This document shows, piece after piece, positions 47,519-58,937 of a stretch of 64,000 nt of DNA. Below the pieces are notes generated by a model that had not been told where the DNA came from, ran no database searches, and worked only from the letters and a program-made list of their open reading frames with translations. The position numbers were made by a program, and so were the translations under genes. Position 1 is the stretch's first letter. Every line of letters starts with the position of its first letter. The DNA comes from Combretum micranthum (Eukaryota > Streptophyta > Magnoliopsida > Myrtales > Combretaceae), in NCBI GenBank assembly GCA_024138025.1, contig JAMXBD010000633.1, positions 620,001 to 684,000 of the forward strand. The letters are read 5' to 3'.

Positions 47519-48298
47519 ATCATTGATGAAGATACCATTAGTATGTATGAATAATTATTTCAGATATTAAGTCTTTCCATATGGTATAGACTTATATTTT
47601 AAAATGATGAATAATACAAGCTAAAAGAAGAAGAAAATACCATAACGGCTACAAAGTGGACAACGGTCCAAAACATCAGCCAATATTTAATATTATATAC
47701 AGCATCGAAGACTTTCACTGCGGGGAGACCTCAAACGTTGAGAATGAAGACTCAGATGCCAGCCAGAGAAATAATGGAGACAAAATTCATCTTGGACAGT
47801 TGAAAACAGCTCTTCATCGGCTTTGGCTTGCTAAATGTTTTATTCTTTTTTTTTTTTAAAGTAAAATAATGTGGGATTCAAATCTGTATTATCCATATCA
47901 ACAGCAAACGTCTTGAAAAAATGTTTTATTTAATAACTTCTTTTTCATTTTTCCAATATAACCACAACTACTTAGACTTTAAGAAAAAAGAGAATCAAAT
48001 TCAGGCCAACCCTTTTAAGAGATTGGCGTTACTTCTACTAAGGTTATAAGATTTTTAATTCCTAGCTCATTCGATGATGTGATTGATTATCTTTTACCTA
48101 AAAAGCTATGACCAAACTCAAAGTTTAATCCTCAAAAGTAACCACTGATGCTGTACTTTGTGACAATAATCATCCCACCCTATTAAAAAAATAAATTAAA
48201 AAAATTTACTGAAAATGGTGTTAGGTGGGGCTAGGTGAATGGAACATCCTTGTCCAACCCCTGTTCACTTTTTCCTATGGTCTCTGAATGAGCTCATT
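47519..48298. other. Intergenic sequence upstream of the HMA gene
   Basis: The 47640-47840 stretch is less AT-rich than its surroundings and has a 67-codon open frame with no recognised domain. It could be promoter-proximal or an old insertion. Nothing firmer is seen. Confidence 0.25.
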
Positions 48299-48317
48299 CT
48301 CTCTCTCTCTCTCTCTT
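48299..48317 (+). repeat. (CT)n tract in the likely 5' leader of the HMA gene
   Basis: About nine CT units. CT-rich stretches are common near plant transcription starts and leaders. Confidence 0.6.
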
Positions 48318-48587
48318 CCCCCACAATGAATCATTGTTGTCAATAAGGATGAACCATCAACAACAGCAGACCATAAAAGTTAAAAGATGCAAGCTAAGTG
48401 ATCCATCAATAACACACTAGCATAACATAACCAAGAAAAATCAGTTCCTAAATCTTTTTCTAACAACCCCCTTCTTTCTCTTTTCTCCTCCTCCATATGA
48501 AAACCAATTATCTACCTTCTTTAATCCATTACTATTAGATGGATGATACACTTGTTGTGTTGTTTTGATACATCCCTCCTCTGAACT

Positions 48588-48677
48588 ATGGCTTTTGAGG
48601 TCGTCTCAGACAAGAGGAGGTACTTAGACTGGATGGTGGTGTCACCAAATCCAAAGTTCCTACAACTACAACAATGA
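48588..48677 (+). CDS. Upstream ORF overlapping the HMA start codon
   Basis: A 29-codon ORF (MAFEVVSDKRRYLDWM...) ends with TGA at 48675-48677, overlapping the ATG at 48674-48676 as ATGA. Its composition looks coding, not random. It may be a regulatory uORF that lets ribosomes re-initiate on the HMA ORF, or the remnant of a longer N-terminus lost by a frameshift. Which is true cannot be told from this sequence alone. Confidence 0.4.
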   Translation: MAFEVVSDKRRYLDWMVVSPNPKFLQLQQ

Positions 48678-51600
48678 CTACCACTAGCCTTGCCACCATG
48701 GAATCGCTGTCAATGCCACTTGTATGTGATCTTACTCTCTCTATCTTCTATCCCTATCTCTATCTCATCCCTTTTTCTCTTTGTCTCTTGATGTTAGCTG
48801 ATGGTGTTTTGTCTGAATCAGATTCAGGAGGTTGTTGTATCAGCTGACATTCGATGTGAAGATTGTCAAAAAAGGATAGCTGAAGTTATGTCACGCATGA
48901 ATGGTAAGGTCTCCTTTCCTTTGGTCCTATATTAACTTTTATGTTTATAAGGTATGCACGTTTTTGCAATTAATTTTGGCTGAAATGTCCTTGCTTCCTT
49001 TTAAGCTGATAACAAGAACGTCAGACTTTCCCTTTTGTTAGCTTGTTTCATCCTTTCACACCTATATCGATTTTGCATAAAACAAGTAATTCAAACAGTA
49101 GAATCATTAGTATATCATCTGACTAATAAAAGTGCTATAAAAGTTAATGTAATGATAATCTTAAAGGGTTTTTTTGTATGATGTTATTTGTTATACAATA
49201 TTTTAAATTTTAATGATCGGATTATAAACTGGACGATCCACTCATGAGGACTTTAGAAGAAAAAAATTGTTGTCCTAGTTCCTAAAAGACTAGGATTTTG
49301 CCAATGCCAACTATGCGATGTGTTTCCATTCGTTTTAGTTATCAATAGGCCGGTTTGGAGGCTAACGGGGCATTTTGCCGAGGGGAGGGACCATGTTTCC
49401 TCGGATTCCAACTGATTGTATCCACAAGAATTACATATTAATGTGTGTAGCAAACAATAAATAGGAAGAAAAAGATTGGAGTATGATTAAGCCTTTGTTT
49501 TTCGTTTTTTTCTTTTATAATTTCAGTAGTATCATTAATGTTTTAAAATTGTGTGCTTATCAACATAAGATTAATATAATTAAAATGTAATAAGTATATA
49601 TACTTATCTTATAAAATCAATTATCTAATCCGTTTTATACTTTATTTTAATTATTTTGTAATGAAATATATTTTTCTCATAAAAAGTTTGTTAATCTTTA
49701 TTTTCTAATTTTCATTTTTCGGTGAACATTTTTATCATACGATAAAATTAAAAAAAATTATTTAAATTTTAAACACCGTATTTCAAATAGAAATAGAAAC
49801 GAATAGCTTTTCCAGTAAGGATTAGAAAAAGGACAAAATTTAATTTTGATTTGGATAAATTATAGTAGAAAATAGGTAATACACATTGTGTAATATAGAG
49901 ATGGTAAATAATTATTAGTCATTTGTTGGGACGAAACCATAGTTATATAATCATTTATTGACACGTAATCATATTCATGAATTACAAATAATATTTATTT
50001 TAAAGCTATCCATCGTATATATAGATATATAATATATATGTGTTAATTAATAAATATTTTTCCGCTGGTTTGTGGCCTCCAGCTTAAAAATTTTCTCCAA
50101 TCTGAAAATGCCCTTTCACATCTTCTAGCAAGGTCGAGTATGCGCTTTCCAAAGTGGGTTTTGGCTCGCTGATCGTATTTGTCGACGTAATGATATGCCA
50201 TTGATAAATTAATACCCATCAAATAGGAGACCCAACAATTAAATATATGTATATATGAATTGGAGAGGTTGTACTTTGCTTTCGGTAAGACAAAAGTAAA
50301 AGCAATGGATCCCACACATTTCCCAGTAATTTAATAAGATCATCATATTATTTAATTTTAGTGCTTTAGGAAAATCATTATTTTAGTTTCATGGTCAAGT
50401 TTAACACATACATTTAAGATAAGGCGAAGGGGATATTTTTAATAACCAATTAATTCAAGGGAGGATATCTAATTTAATATTTAAACTTTGATGAAAAGAT
50501 TATTTGGATATTCAAACTTTAAAATGTTCAATTTAATATCTAATTAAACTTTTCGTACTTTTAAATATCATCTCATTTAACATTTCTCTTTCACTGTCTC
50601 TTTAAATAATAAATACCTATTAGGCAACGATTTAATAAAATCAAGTGAAATTGTATTTAAAGATACAAAAAGTTTAATTAGATATGAAATTAAACTTTTA
50701 AAAATTCAAGTACCTAAGACATTATCCCTTCATTAAATTCTTTTTATATATTGCATCTGCTTGTATGAGAATAGTACATTTGCTGCTTCTATACTATAGA
50801 TTTTAGGTGCTCTTTATTGCTTGAGTGACACTGAAAATTTGTGTACATTACAGGTAGTATAATCAACTGAAATTCTATGCTTCTATGGTGTTTTTTAATG
50901 GAACTATTCACGTCAATTATTAAATGGCTTAGATTCAAATTTATCTGTAATCCCATCATTTATTAAAACAAATTTCAAACAAAAATGATATGTAATTATT
51001 TAGTGTTGTACTCAATCATAAACAATTTAAGAATTTAAGATAAATTTCAAGTTTGTTGTAGTATATATTAAGAAGTCTCGCCGTTAATTACGAACTTATA
51101 GTAAAATTATGATATCGAGGAGGATTACAAAGTTTTAAGTATGATCACAAAATGATTTTTAATCAATGGTTCATAGAAATTTTGATATTACAAATATTTT
51201 TACATATAATATGTTGTTTTATAGTGTATTTACTGGTTTTAGAATTTAACAAAAATGAAATGTTTTAAAAAAAAAATGTATTATGAACTTCACACATAAG
51301 AGAGAAAGAAACGTATATTATTATTATCAAGTGGACATATATATTATATTCCCCCCCTCACAAATCATTTTGCCTTGACTGCTGAACGGCTTTAATAGGT
51401 ATCCTATACTCAAACCCAAGCATATTTCAAATCGTAAATAATAGTGGATCCTTTTAGTGCTTGCTTTACTTTATAATGTATCTTTAATGATTAAATACTT
51501 AGCACGCTTGTAAATGCGGGTACATGGATTCTCTTCATTATTATGTATTATAATTAAGAAGGATAATGTCAACTTTAGTATTTAATTCACTATACTTATA

Positions 51601-52252
51601 AGATTCTATACATAAAATTTGAAATAATTAAATACCCTATTGAATTAGATTTTTATTTATCAAATTTACCCTCTTCGTAAGCTTTACAAAAATGACATGA
51701 TAAACCTCCGTTGGCTATAAGTAACTTTGATAAGTTAAAATCCAATTAGGGTCATGTTTGATTCGTTGTTTCTAGTGATTTTGTGTGTGTTTGTTTGGAA
51801 TAAATTGTTTATCAAGAAATATATATAGATGAAAAATAGACGTTTTTACTTATAGACAGATTAAACAAATCGGGTATAAATCAAATAAATATAAGATATA
51901 GACGCAAATTAGATATAAATACAAATGAAAATCAAACAATCTAAAAAGACTCTAGATCAATTTGGCAATTTTAAATACTGGGTTAAATTAAAAAAAAAAA
52001 AAAAAGGACCATGATTCACATTTTTCTCTCTCTCTTTACATAGGTACAATGATTATTTTTTTCAATTTTGTATACCTTACTGCAGAAACAGAATCAATAG
52101 TAGTGAACGTTGTGGAGAAGACAGTAACAATCTCTTGTAAATATCCAAATGGAGTTAGAGCATCAAGACGGAATGTTCCTGCCCTTTACAAGAAGAATCC
52201 TCTAAATAAGATTGCCTTGATCAAACGACTCTTCCGATCTTCCTATACATGA
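48674..52252 (+). CDS. Small heavy-metal-associated (HMA) domain protein
   Basis: Three exons join in frame: 48674-48721, 48822-48903 and 52086-52252, with GT-AG introns of 100 and 3182 bp. The product is 98 residues. Residues 18-80 form one HMA fold (beta-alpha-beta-beta-alpha-beta) with the metal site RCEDCQ (C28, C31) near the end of the first strand. The C-terminus is basic (LIKRLFRSSYT) and lacks the CaaX box of isoprenylated HIPP proteins, so it is a plain HPP/atx1-like type. Such proteins bind copper, zinc or cadmium, and some act as chaperones or in stress responses; its metal is not shown by the sequence. The start could instead be the ATG at 48698 (eight codons later). A pararetrovirus remnant begins shortly downstream. 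Confidence 0.8.
48904..52085. other. Intron 2 of the HMA gene
   Basis: 3.2 kb of very AT-rich sequence. It includes an inverted-repeat element (about 50445-50728), an 89-codon minus-strand ORF of unknown nature (50315-50043) and a partial relative of the dispersed repeat (51555-51690). No known coding domain. Confidence 0.45.
50445..50728. repeat. Inverted-repeat element in the HMA intron
   Basis: AATATCTAATTAAACTTTT on the left pairs with AAAAAGTTTAATTAGATAT on the right, and outer parts (TTTAAACTTTG; AAATTCAAGTACC) are related to the dispersed element family. The unit is non-coding. Confidence 0.45.
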
Positions 52253-52506
52253 CATGAGTCTTACGTTAAAAAAGAGTTTCATGGAGATTTTATATTAAGT
52301 AAATTGCTGCGGCTCGGCTTTCATTATTTCGTCCAATATTTTTTTTACTTTGTAATATTTTTTTTAGTTAAATTTTAAGTTCTCCTGTTCAGCTCAGTGC
52401 TTTGGTTTGTAGATAAATATAGAATGGATAAGCTTGATTACGAGTGTTGTAAATGAAATTAGATTTTTAAAACCTTGTAACCAATTACTATCAATATTGA
52501 TTTTCC

Positions 52507-52512
52507 AATAAA
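52507..52512 (+). terminator. Probable polyadenylation signal of the HMA gene
   Basis: AATAAA lies 255 bp after the stop codon in AT-rich sequence. Confidence 0.4.
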
Positions 52513-53039
52513 ATAGATCATATTCAATTCATCCTTTATCGTTTTAATAAAAAAGAATGAAATTATATTAGTAGTTGATCTCACGTGTCCTTCAATCTCT
52601 TTTGGTATCACATGATTTTGAAAATAATCTTTTCGTCCAATCAAATTTATATATTGGTGGTGGATTAGTGAGTGAAACATGTTTAGAGATATAATAGGTC
52701 CATTAGATGTTTTGTAAATGCAATTACACATCAAAAGTTTTATTTGCTTGTCACATTCATACATAATAAAGATATTTTAGCGATAGATGGACATATGAAT
52801 GATACGAAGTCGATCTACTTCATAGTATCTATAATAGATCAACAGAGAATAATTATTGAAGATTCATATGATGAAGAACATGATATGACAGGATTATTTT
52901 TAAACAAAAACCGAAATCCTTATAAAGAATCAATATGAATTAATTATCAAAATGAGAAATTAGAACTTTTGGACAAGACGTTACAAGACATAAGAGATAA
53001 TACAATGATGAACACAAAATAAGTTACTAAAGAATGTAA

Positions 53040-53195
53040 ACACAATTGGGCACAAAGAAGTGGGTCAGAAAACCATCCTTTTAATTTCTACCATGGATGT
53101 CTGGCAAATAAGCTAAGATATCATAGTAGAGATTGCATGATAGAATCTTGTAAAAGATGTCTAAAACTAAAGAATGAACAGTTCTAATCTAATAA
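53040..53195 (+). pseudogene. Cysteine-rich segment of the pararetrovirus
   Basis: A run of Cys and His residues (KECKHNW, FYHGCL, DCMIESCKRCLKL) suggests a zinc-binding segment lying before the protease. Its exact counterpart in known genera is not identified. Confidence 0.45.
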
Positions 53196-53385
53196 AGATT
53201 TACAATAAGAAGAGGGTTTTCATAGGATACTATCGGAGAAAGAATTATGAGAAAAAATAATAAGATTGATAGGATAGAAGAAGAATTACAATAAATAAAA
53301 GAAAGACTTCAATTGTTAAAAAAGGAAAAACACACATTGAAAGAAAAGATGAAAAAAGTGGATTGATGATAAAAGACCAAGATAA

Positions 53386-53870
53386 TTGTTCAACAAGTTA
53401 TTTGCATGCATTAAATACAGTATCAAACACTGTAGCAGGAATAATGTCAAATTTAATAGAAAAAAAAAACATGTGACTAGATACATAAGAGTTTATGTCA
53501 AAATTAGGTCACATGTTAGAGCGAAAACAATAAAATTAGATGCATTAACAAATACAGGAAACAATTCAAATATGATAGATAAAAGAATAACACCACAGGA
53601 CGAGATAGAAGAAATGGACTTTTGTCTAATTACTACAAATATACATAGAAACAAGACAAAAGAATGTAGATGCATAAAGAAACACAAGATAAGTCTTTTT
53701 TTTTTTTTTTTTACAGGAGAAGAGTGGAGTATACCTATGCACAATAATTAATACAATTTTGGAATTTCAATAATTCCAAAATCAAGTGTATTATTGGATT
53801 AGATTTTTTATTGAGTAACCAACATGGCATACTCATAACCAAATATGGCCTAAATATTTTAGGAATGCAT
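53386..53870 (+). pseudogene. Pararetroviral aspartic protease, broken
   Basis: LDALTNTGNNSNMID sits at the active-site loop, where the usual Asp of the DTG triad is Asn. The IIGLDFLLSN segment at 53790-53820 matches the conserved second half of retropepsins. A poly-T run at 53697-53712 and a frameshift separate the two halves. Confidence 0.7.
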
Positions 53871-53921
53871 GCTATTACTTAATAATCCTTATTTAGAAAA
53901 TACAGAACCAAACATCAAAAT

Positions 53922-54110
53922 TAGGGATGCAACCGGGGCAGGTTTGGAACAGGTCATATAAAACCCAAACTCGACCCGCTTTCCTATAGGATTACCCAAA
54001 CCCGACCCGTGACCCTATAAGGTTTTTTGTGCAATTCCCAAACCCACCCCTATAGGATCATAATCTTGACCCACCCCGCCTCGCCCCGCCTCGCTGATCC
54101 AACTTTATTT
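53922..54110. mobile_element. hAT-like terminal fragment inside the pararetrovirus
   Basis: TAGGGATGCAACCGGGGC begins a stretch dense in CCCGACCC, CCCAAACCC and CCCCGCC words, a composition and start typical of non-autonomous hAT elements in plants. The matching opposite terminus is not seen before the reverse transcriptase resumes at about 54500, so this is a truncated piece. Confidence 0.45.
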
Positions 54111-54509
54111 TTACACTTTTTTCTTTTTTTTTTTCATTTTTCATTCTTTTTATTTATCATTTGTCTACTTATCTTCATGTTATATTCTTCATTTTACTTA
54201 TTTGTTTTAATATCTTTTCATTTGATGGTAAAGCTAAACATTAAAAAACAAAAAAGAAGTCAAAAGTTAGACAATTGATTTTCAATGTATGATATTCAAT
54301 TTGTACCATAACATAGTAAAATTTACTTTACTTGATGATTGACATAGATGCATAAATATGAATATTATATCCTATTAATTATAAAAAGCGTGACATTCTC
54401 AATGAAACAAAAAAATAAATTATACAATCATAGAGCTATAAAAATAATAAACATTGAATATATCAAAGTTTTAATGTTATAAAACTTTTTTTCAATAGAA
54501 TGTGGCAAC

Positions 54510-55140
54510 ATAAACAGACATGATTTTGAAATGCATATTAAAGAATTAATAGAACTAAGAGAAATAGAACGATAAGAAAGTCCCCATACGAGTCCAGCCT
54601 TTATAGTTAGAAAACATAGCAAGATAGCTAAAGACAAGTCTAGAATGGTAATAGATTATAGGAAATTAAATGAAAACATAAGAGATGATGCTTATAACCT
54701 TCCCAATAAAACAGAATTGGTAAACATGATACAAAATTGTAATATGTTTAGTAGATTTGATTGTAAATCAAGATTATAGCATGTACAAATGGATATAGAG
54801 ACACAACCCAAGATAGCTTTTACATGTCCACAAAGATATTTTCAGTGGAAAGTAATGTTATTTGATCTCAAAAATGCACCCTCAATTTTCCAAAGAAAAA
54901 TGGACATAGCTTTTCAACACCTAATGGATTTCATTGCAATTTATGTAGATGATATCAATGTTTTTTCAAGAAATGAACATGAACACATAGGATACTTGAA
55001 AATGGTGCTTGCAGATTTTCAAAAACAAGAAATAATTGTGAGTACCAAGAAGGCATAGTTTTTTAAAAGAAACATAGAATTTTCAGGAGTTAATATAGGA
55101 AATGGAAGAGTCAAGTTACGAGATCACATGGTAAAAAAGT
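54510..55140 (+). pseudogene. Pararetroviral reverse transcriptase, broken
   Basis: Conserved segments run in order: SPAFIVRKH, SRMVIDYRKLNEN, DAYNLPNK, FSRFDCKS, FTCPQ, KNAPSIFQRKMD and the catalytic YVDD at about 54950. FTCPQ with IFQRKMD is a pararetroviral pairing rather than Ty3/gypsy. A stop at 54777 and others interrupt it. It would have converted the pregenomic RNA to DNA; this copy cannot. The longest open stretch is 89 codons (54789-55058). Confidence 0.85.
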
Positions 55141-55359
55141 CTTAAAATTCCCAAACATATGGATAAAAAATAGCTCCTAGCATTTTTGGGATTATTCAAT
55201 TATATTGGACCTTTTATTAACAATTTAAATTCTTTGATAGGACTTTTTTATAATAAAATATCAAGTTTTAAAGAATTGTCATAGGAAGATAAAAAGACAA
55301 GTTCATAAGATAGTAGAAGAAGTGAAAAACCAAAAATATGGCTTCCTTTAGATTCAAAC

Positions 55360-55775
55360 TACCTGATTGTAGAAAGTGATGGATGCAATTTAAGACGGAA
55401 AGAAATTTTGATAAGAATTTCTATAAATATGTCGAAAGGAAAATAGAAGAAATATGTAGGTATGCTAGTGGAAAATTCACGAAAAGAGAACTTACTTGGC
55501 ATTGATAGGGAAATAATAGTTTTAATAAACTGTTTAAACAATTTTAGATTGTTCCTGATTGATAAAAAAGAAATGTTAGTGAGAACAGATTGTGAGGGTA
55601 TAATGAAATCCCATAAAAATACTAATAATAACAAAATGAGTAGAAGGAGATGGATTGAGTTCAAAGATATAATGATAAATAAAGGATATAATGCAAAATT
55701 TAAGCACTTAAAAGGAGCACATAATACTATTGCAAAAAAATTATCTTGTTCCTTAATTGAAACATCTAACCGATG
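55360..55775 (+). pseudogene. Pararetroviral RNase H, broken
   Basis: VESDGCN marks the first catalytic Asp, and the segments RTDCEGIM and RRRWIEF, with KHLKGAHN near the end, follow in the order of caulimovirid RNase H. A stop lies at about 55447 and the last frame (55462-55776) is open for 104 codons. Confidence 0.75.
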
Positions 55776-57440
55776 ATTTCAAGATGATGGAACTCCAAAA
55801 GAAAACAAAAGGAAAACAAATAGTGCCACAAAAAAGGCTAACATATCTTGGACAATTACTAAAGGCTCAAAGACTAAGACCACGGGACAAGGAAAGATCA
55901 AGTTTGAGTTCAAATGTATCACAAACAATATTAAGACATGAAGTATCACAGGTAATGTTAGGAGATATATGATTACCCATATATCCTCCTAATTCACCAA
56001 GGAAATTTCAAATCCCTCTAGCATTTAATATGACAAACCAGACTTATCAAGCTTTAGTTGATGGAGTATGGTCAATTTCTAGCCAGGACAAATTTAAATA
56101 TATAATTTTTTGTGCCTTAGTAAGATATTTTCATAATATAGAGATGCAGGAAGTCTCAAAAACAAGTTCTTTTCAGAAATGAAAAAGCAATTCCAGATGT
56201 ATGAAGTTGTTAATGGACTAAAACCAGGAATTTATCATTATACGTATGATATCCAATAACGAGTCGGTGAATTCCCTAACCTAATTTGGAGAGGATTCAA
56301 TGACATGGATATTGCCGTTGATTGGGTCCAAAATGTATCAGGAAAAAAAAATTTATATTGATCTAATCTTGATGGATTCTTATATTGAAAGGCAAATGAG
56401 AGAAGAACAAGAAAATAGATTATCTTTGCTACAAATCTTTGAAAGTTCAAGCCCAAAAAAGAAAAGGATAGTTGAAAGAACATAGGAACACAACAAGTCT
56501 TTCAAAAAAGCTTTTCCTTTTCGAAACAAAAAACATGGTAGAACACCATAAGAACAATATGAAATTACAACATCTTTCATTTTCTTCAAAAGAAATGAAT
56601 TTATCTCAAAATGACCATTTAATGTAAGGTGGTTAATCAAAGGATAGGCTAAGGAAAAATTGCTTGAACCATTCGTACTCTTTCAAAATGCTATAAAAAA
56701 AGGATCATATGTATGGTAAGGACAAAAGAATATCCTAATCCACCATACCTCTCATGTTTAGATATGGGCTCACAAATTAAGGTATCCACTTATAATGATA
56801 AATACTAGTGGCCAAAACATGTCAGGTATAGCATTTATGCAGTGACAATATACTTAAATTATTTTAAAGGTTTATAATAAATAAACAAGAATACACATTC
56901 CAAACCCTATTGGATTACGGTTTAGTAAGCTACATTATTGGGACATATCCACAATTGATAGCTCAACAATTAGGAAGACAAGTCTATGAAGTACTTAAAG
57001 CAATATGAGAAATAGAATAGGGATATGAATAGCATGACATTCTTATGAAATATCACATAAGGCTCAAAGTCATACCACCTGAATGGCTTAGGTATGAATG
57101 CAGACTAGCTATCACTTAGTTGCAGCTCATACAACTAAAAGAAAAATATTCAATGAGACAAGAATTTGTCGACTTGAATCAGAAAATTCTTGGTAAAGAC
57201 AACTTGAAATTTATACTGCTAACATGATGAACAACCATTACATAAAAGATTCCATATTTCATTTGGTAGCCAGCAGTAAAACAAAATATATATTTTCAAA
57301 GCAAAAAGGCATTGTATGGAATAGGAATGAATCATGCCTAGAAGCCCTTGCTGATGAAATTAGAGAAGAAGATGAACAGGATGAATAAGACCATAGAGTA
57401 GATGAATATGAAGAGTAAACAAGAAAAATACACAGCCAAC
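55757..57440 (+). pseudogene. Region downstream of RNase H in the pararetrovirus
   Basis: A series of short plus-strand open pieces. They include LAFNMTNQTYQALVDGVW near 56020, a Glu/Lys-rich 61-codon piece at 56300-56485, and FQTLLDYGLVSYIIG near 56900. The last is vaguely like a protease loop. A Glu/Asp-rich stretch lies at 57350-57410. I do not recognise the product; a second viral ORF is likely from its position before the promoter. Confidence 0.4.
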
Positions 57441-57479
57441 CAGAAAGAACAAAGGGACAAACAAGCTTTAGCAAGACAG

Positions 57480-57570
57480 AACAACGGCTTTACTTTACCG
57501 TAGAAGACGCTTTTATTGTAGTTGATGTCTTACCTTTCACTATATCCCTTTATCTCTATAAATAGAGGGT
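57480..57570 (+). promoter_or_regulatory. Pararetroviral promoter with TATA box
   Basis: TATAAATAG at 57557-57565, preceded by GAAGACGC and TGATGTC words about 40-60 bp upstream, has the layout of a caulimovirid pregenomic promoter. Leader-like purine-rich sequence follows. Confidence 0.55.
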
Positions 57571-57702
57571 CTAGAAAAGATAGAAACAGGAGGAAGAGGA
57601 AGATGAGAGAAAAGAAGGAAGTGAGTCCCTAAAGTAATAATAAAAGTCTTAAGGAGTATCTTGTAAATATTCTAAAGAATGTACTTTGAAGAAGATAATT
57701 AC

Positions 57703-57708
57703 AATAAA
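57703..57708 (+). terminator. Pararetroviral polyadenylation signal
   Basis: AATAAA about 110 bp after the probable transcription start. A signal this close to the promoter is expected in pararetroviruses, whose terminally redundant RNA passes it once before using it. Confidence 0.5.
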
Positions 57709-57720
57709 GAGAGGTATTTC

Positions 57721-58937
57721 TTATAAATCATTTTATTCCACTATAGAAGGCTAAATTAATTATTAAGTATAAATATAACTATGCTTTGAAATCTTAGAAG
57801 GTTTTGCTACCTTGACAAGGTTTCATTGCATGGGTAAAATTTCATATAATATATATAGCTATCTTGATACTATCAAAAGGTACCAAAGGGTTAGCTAAAG
57901 TTTATCTTGGCCAAAGAAGGCAGCAAAAGCCATAATAAGCCTTTGAATAGAGTAAGCGTAAGCGTGAGGTCCATCAAAAACCCTTCTAGATAATGGTCAA
58001 CGTACTCTACATGTCTTATAAAGTTTATCCTCTCTATGTTCATTTATCACTGGCAATACTAGTAGGACCTTGATCTAAGCTTGGAAGTTATTAATTGGTG
58101 AGAAATCAAATCTTGATATTTTAAGGTTCTTATTTGCACGAATTTGTGAATTGCATTAAAATTGGGTGTTATTTTCCAATTGAGTGTGATATTCTTAATA
58201 TAAGAAGGATTGGAAGCTTCCAAGATCCTTCAAGTTACCTAAAAAATACAAATTCGAATCATATATTTATTTTATGAAACTTAGATATTGATATTCTTTA
58301 ATCTTCCCACTCTAATTTAACCTAGGAAGATATCTTGCAAGTTTGGTACCAAATTGAAGTATTTCACGCCTATTTTGCAATTTCACCATCAATTTAGTCA
58401 AATTACAAAGTTAAAATGGCCCCAAATAGCTTGTTTGTGCATGTATATCTCAGGTCAAGGTTGAAGATGATGATGATGATGATGTCAACTAACTTAGTGT
58501 TAACATGGGCTAATAGGGAGCTGCCACATGTCACCCACATATTTGAGAAAGAAAGAGGCTTTTTATGCCTTCCCTTAGTTTCAAACCCAAGACTTCTCTC
58601 GTATGTGTATGTCTTACTATTAGGCTGTTGGCTTTATACCTTAGTTCATTTATACATTGAATATAACTTTAATGCTTACAGCTTAAGTCCATTTAAATCA
58701 AGGATCATTCTATGGTCCCATCATTAATTTTGATGGAATCCGTCCTATCACTATTCAACGGCTCACACCATATCCAACCATGATAGAACCACTAAAATAT
58801 TTAATATTCCAATTACTATATTTATTTCAATAATTAAATGATTAACTAAACGGTCTAGTCAATGAGACCGTAGAAGCACTCATAAATCAATTAACCCGTC
58901 ATAAGCTATTTAATTGGATCCTATACTAAGTATATAA
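57721..58937. other. Unassigned sequence downstream of the pararetrovirus
   Basis: May include viral leader sequence for the first few hundred bases. A (GAT)n microsatellite of about six units lies at 58464-58483. No gene was recognised. Confidence 0.35.

Larger units (their letters stand above)
52690..57720 (+). mobile_element. Endogenous pararetrovirus (Caulimoviridae-like), decayed
   Basis: Plus-strand fragments occur in caulimovirid order. A cysteine-rich segment (about 53040-53190) is followed by an aspartic protease (53500-53860), reverse transcriptase (54510-55140), RNase H (55360-55775), a further open region (55757-57440), then a TATA box and a nearby poly-A signal. No LTR, integrase or gag zinc knuckle of an LTR retrotransposon is present. 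The reverse-transcriptase signature words match pararetroviruses rather than Ty3/gypsy. Many stops and frameshifts, and a hAT-like fragment between protease and reverse transcriptase, show an old inactive copy. The left limit is uncertain. Confidence 0.82.

Noticed and set aside
47656..47859. 67-codon open frame upstream of the HMA gene
   Set aside because: No domain, ends in a poly-Phe tract from a T run, and no splice or promoter support.
54027..54278. 83-codon ORF across the hAT-like fragment
   Set aside because: Phe/Leu-rich chance frame from a T-rich tract crossing an insertion boundary.
58416..58727. 103-codon ORF with a Met run
   Set aside because: The Met run comes from the (GAT)n microsatellite. 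The remainder resembles no protein.
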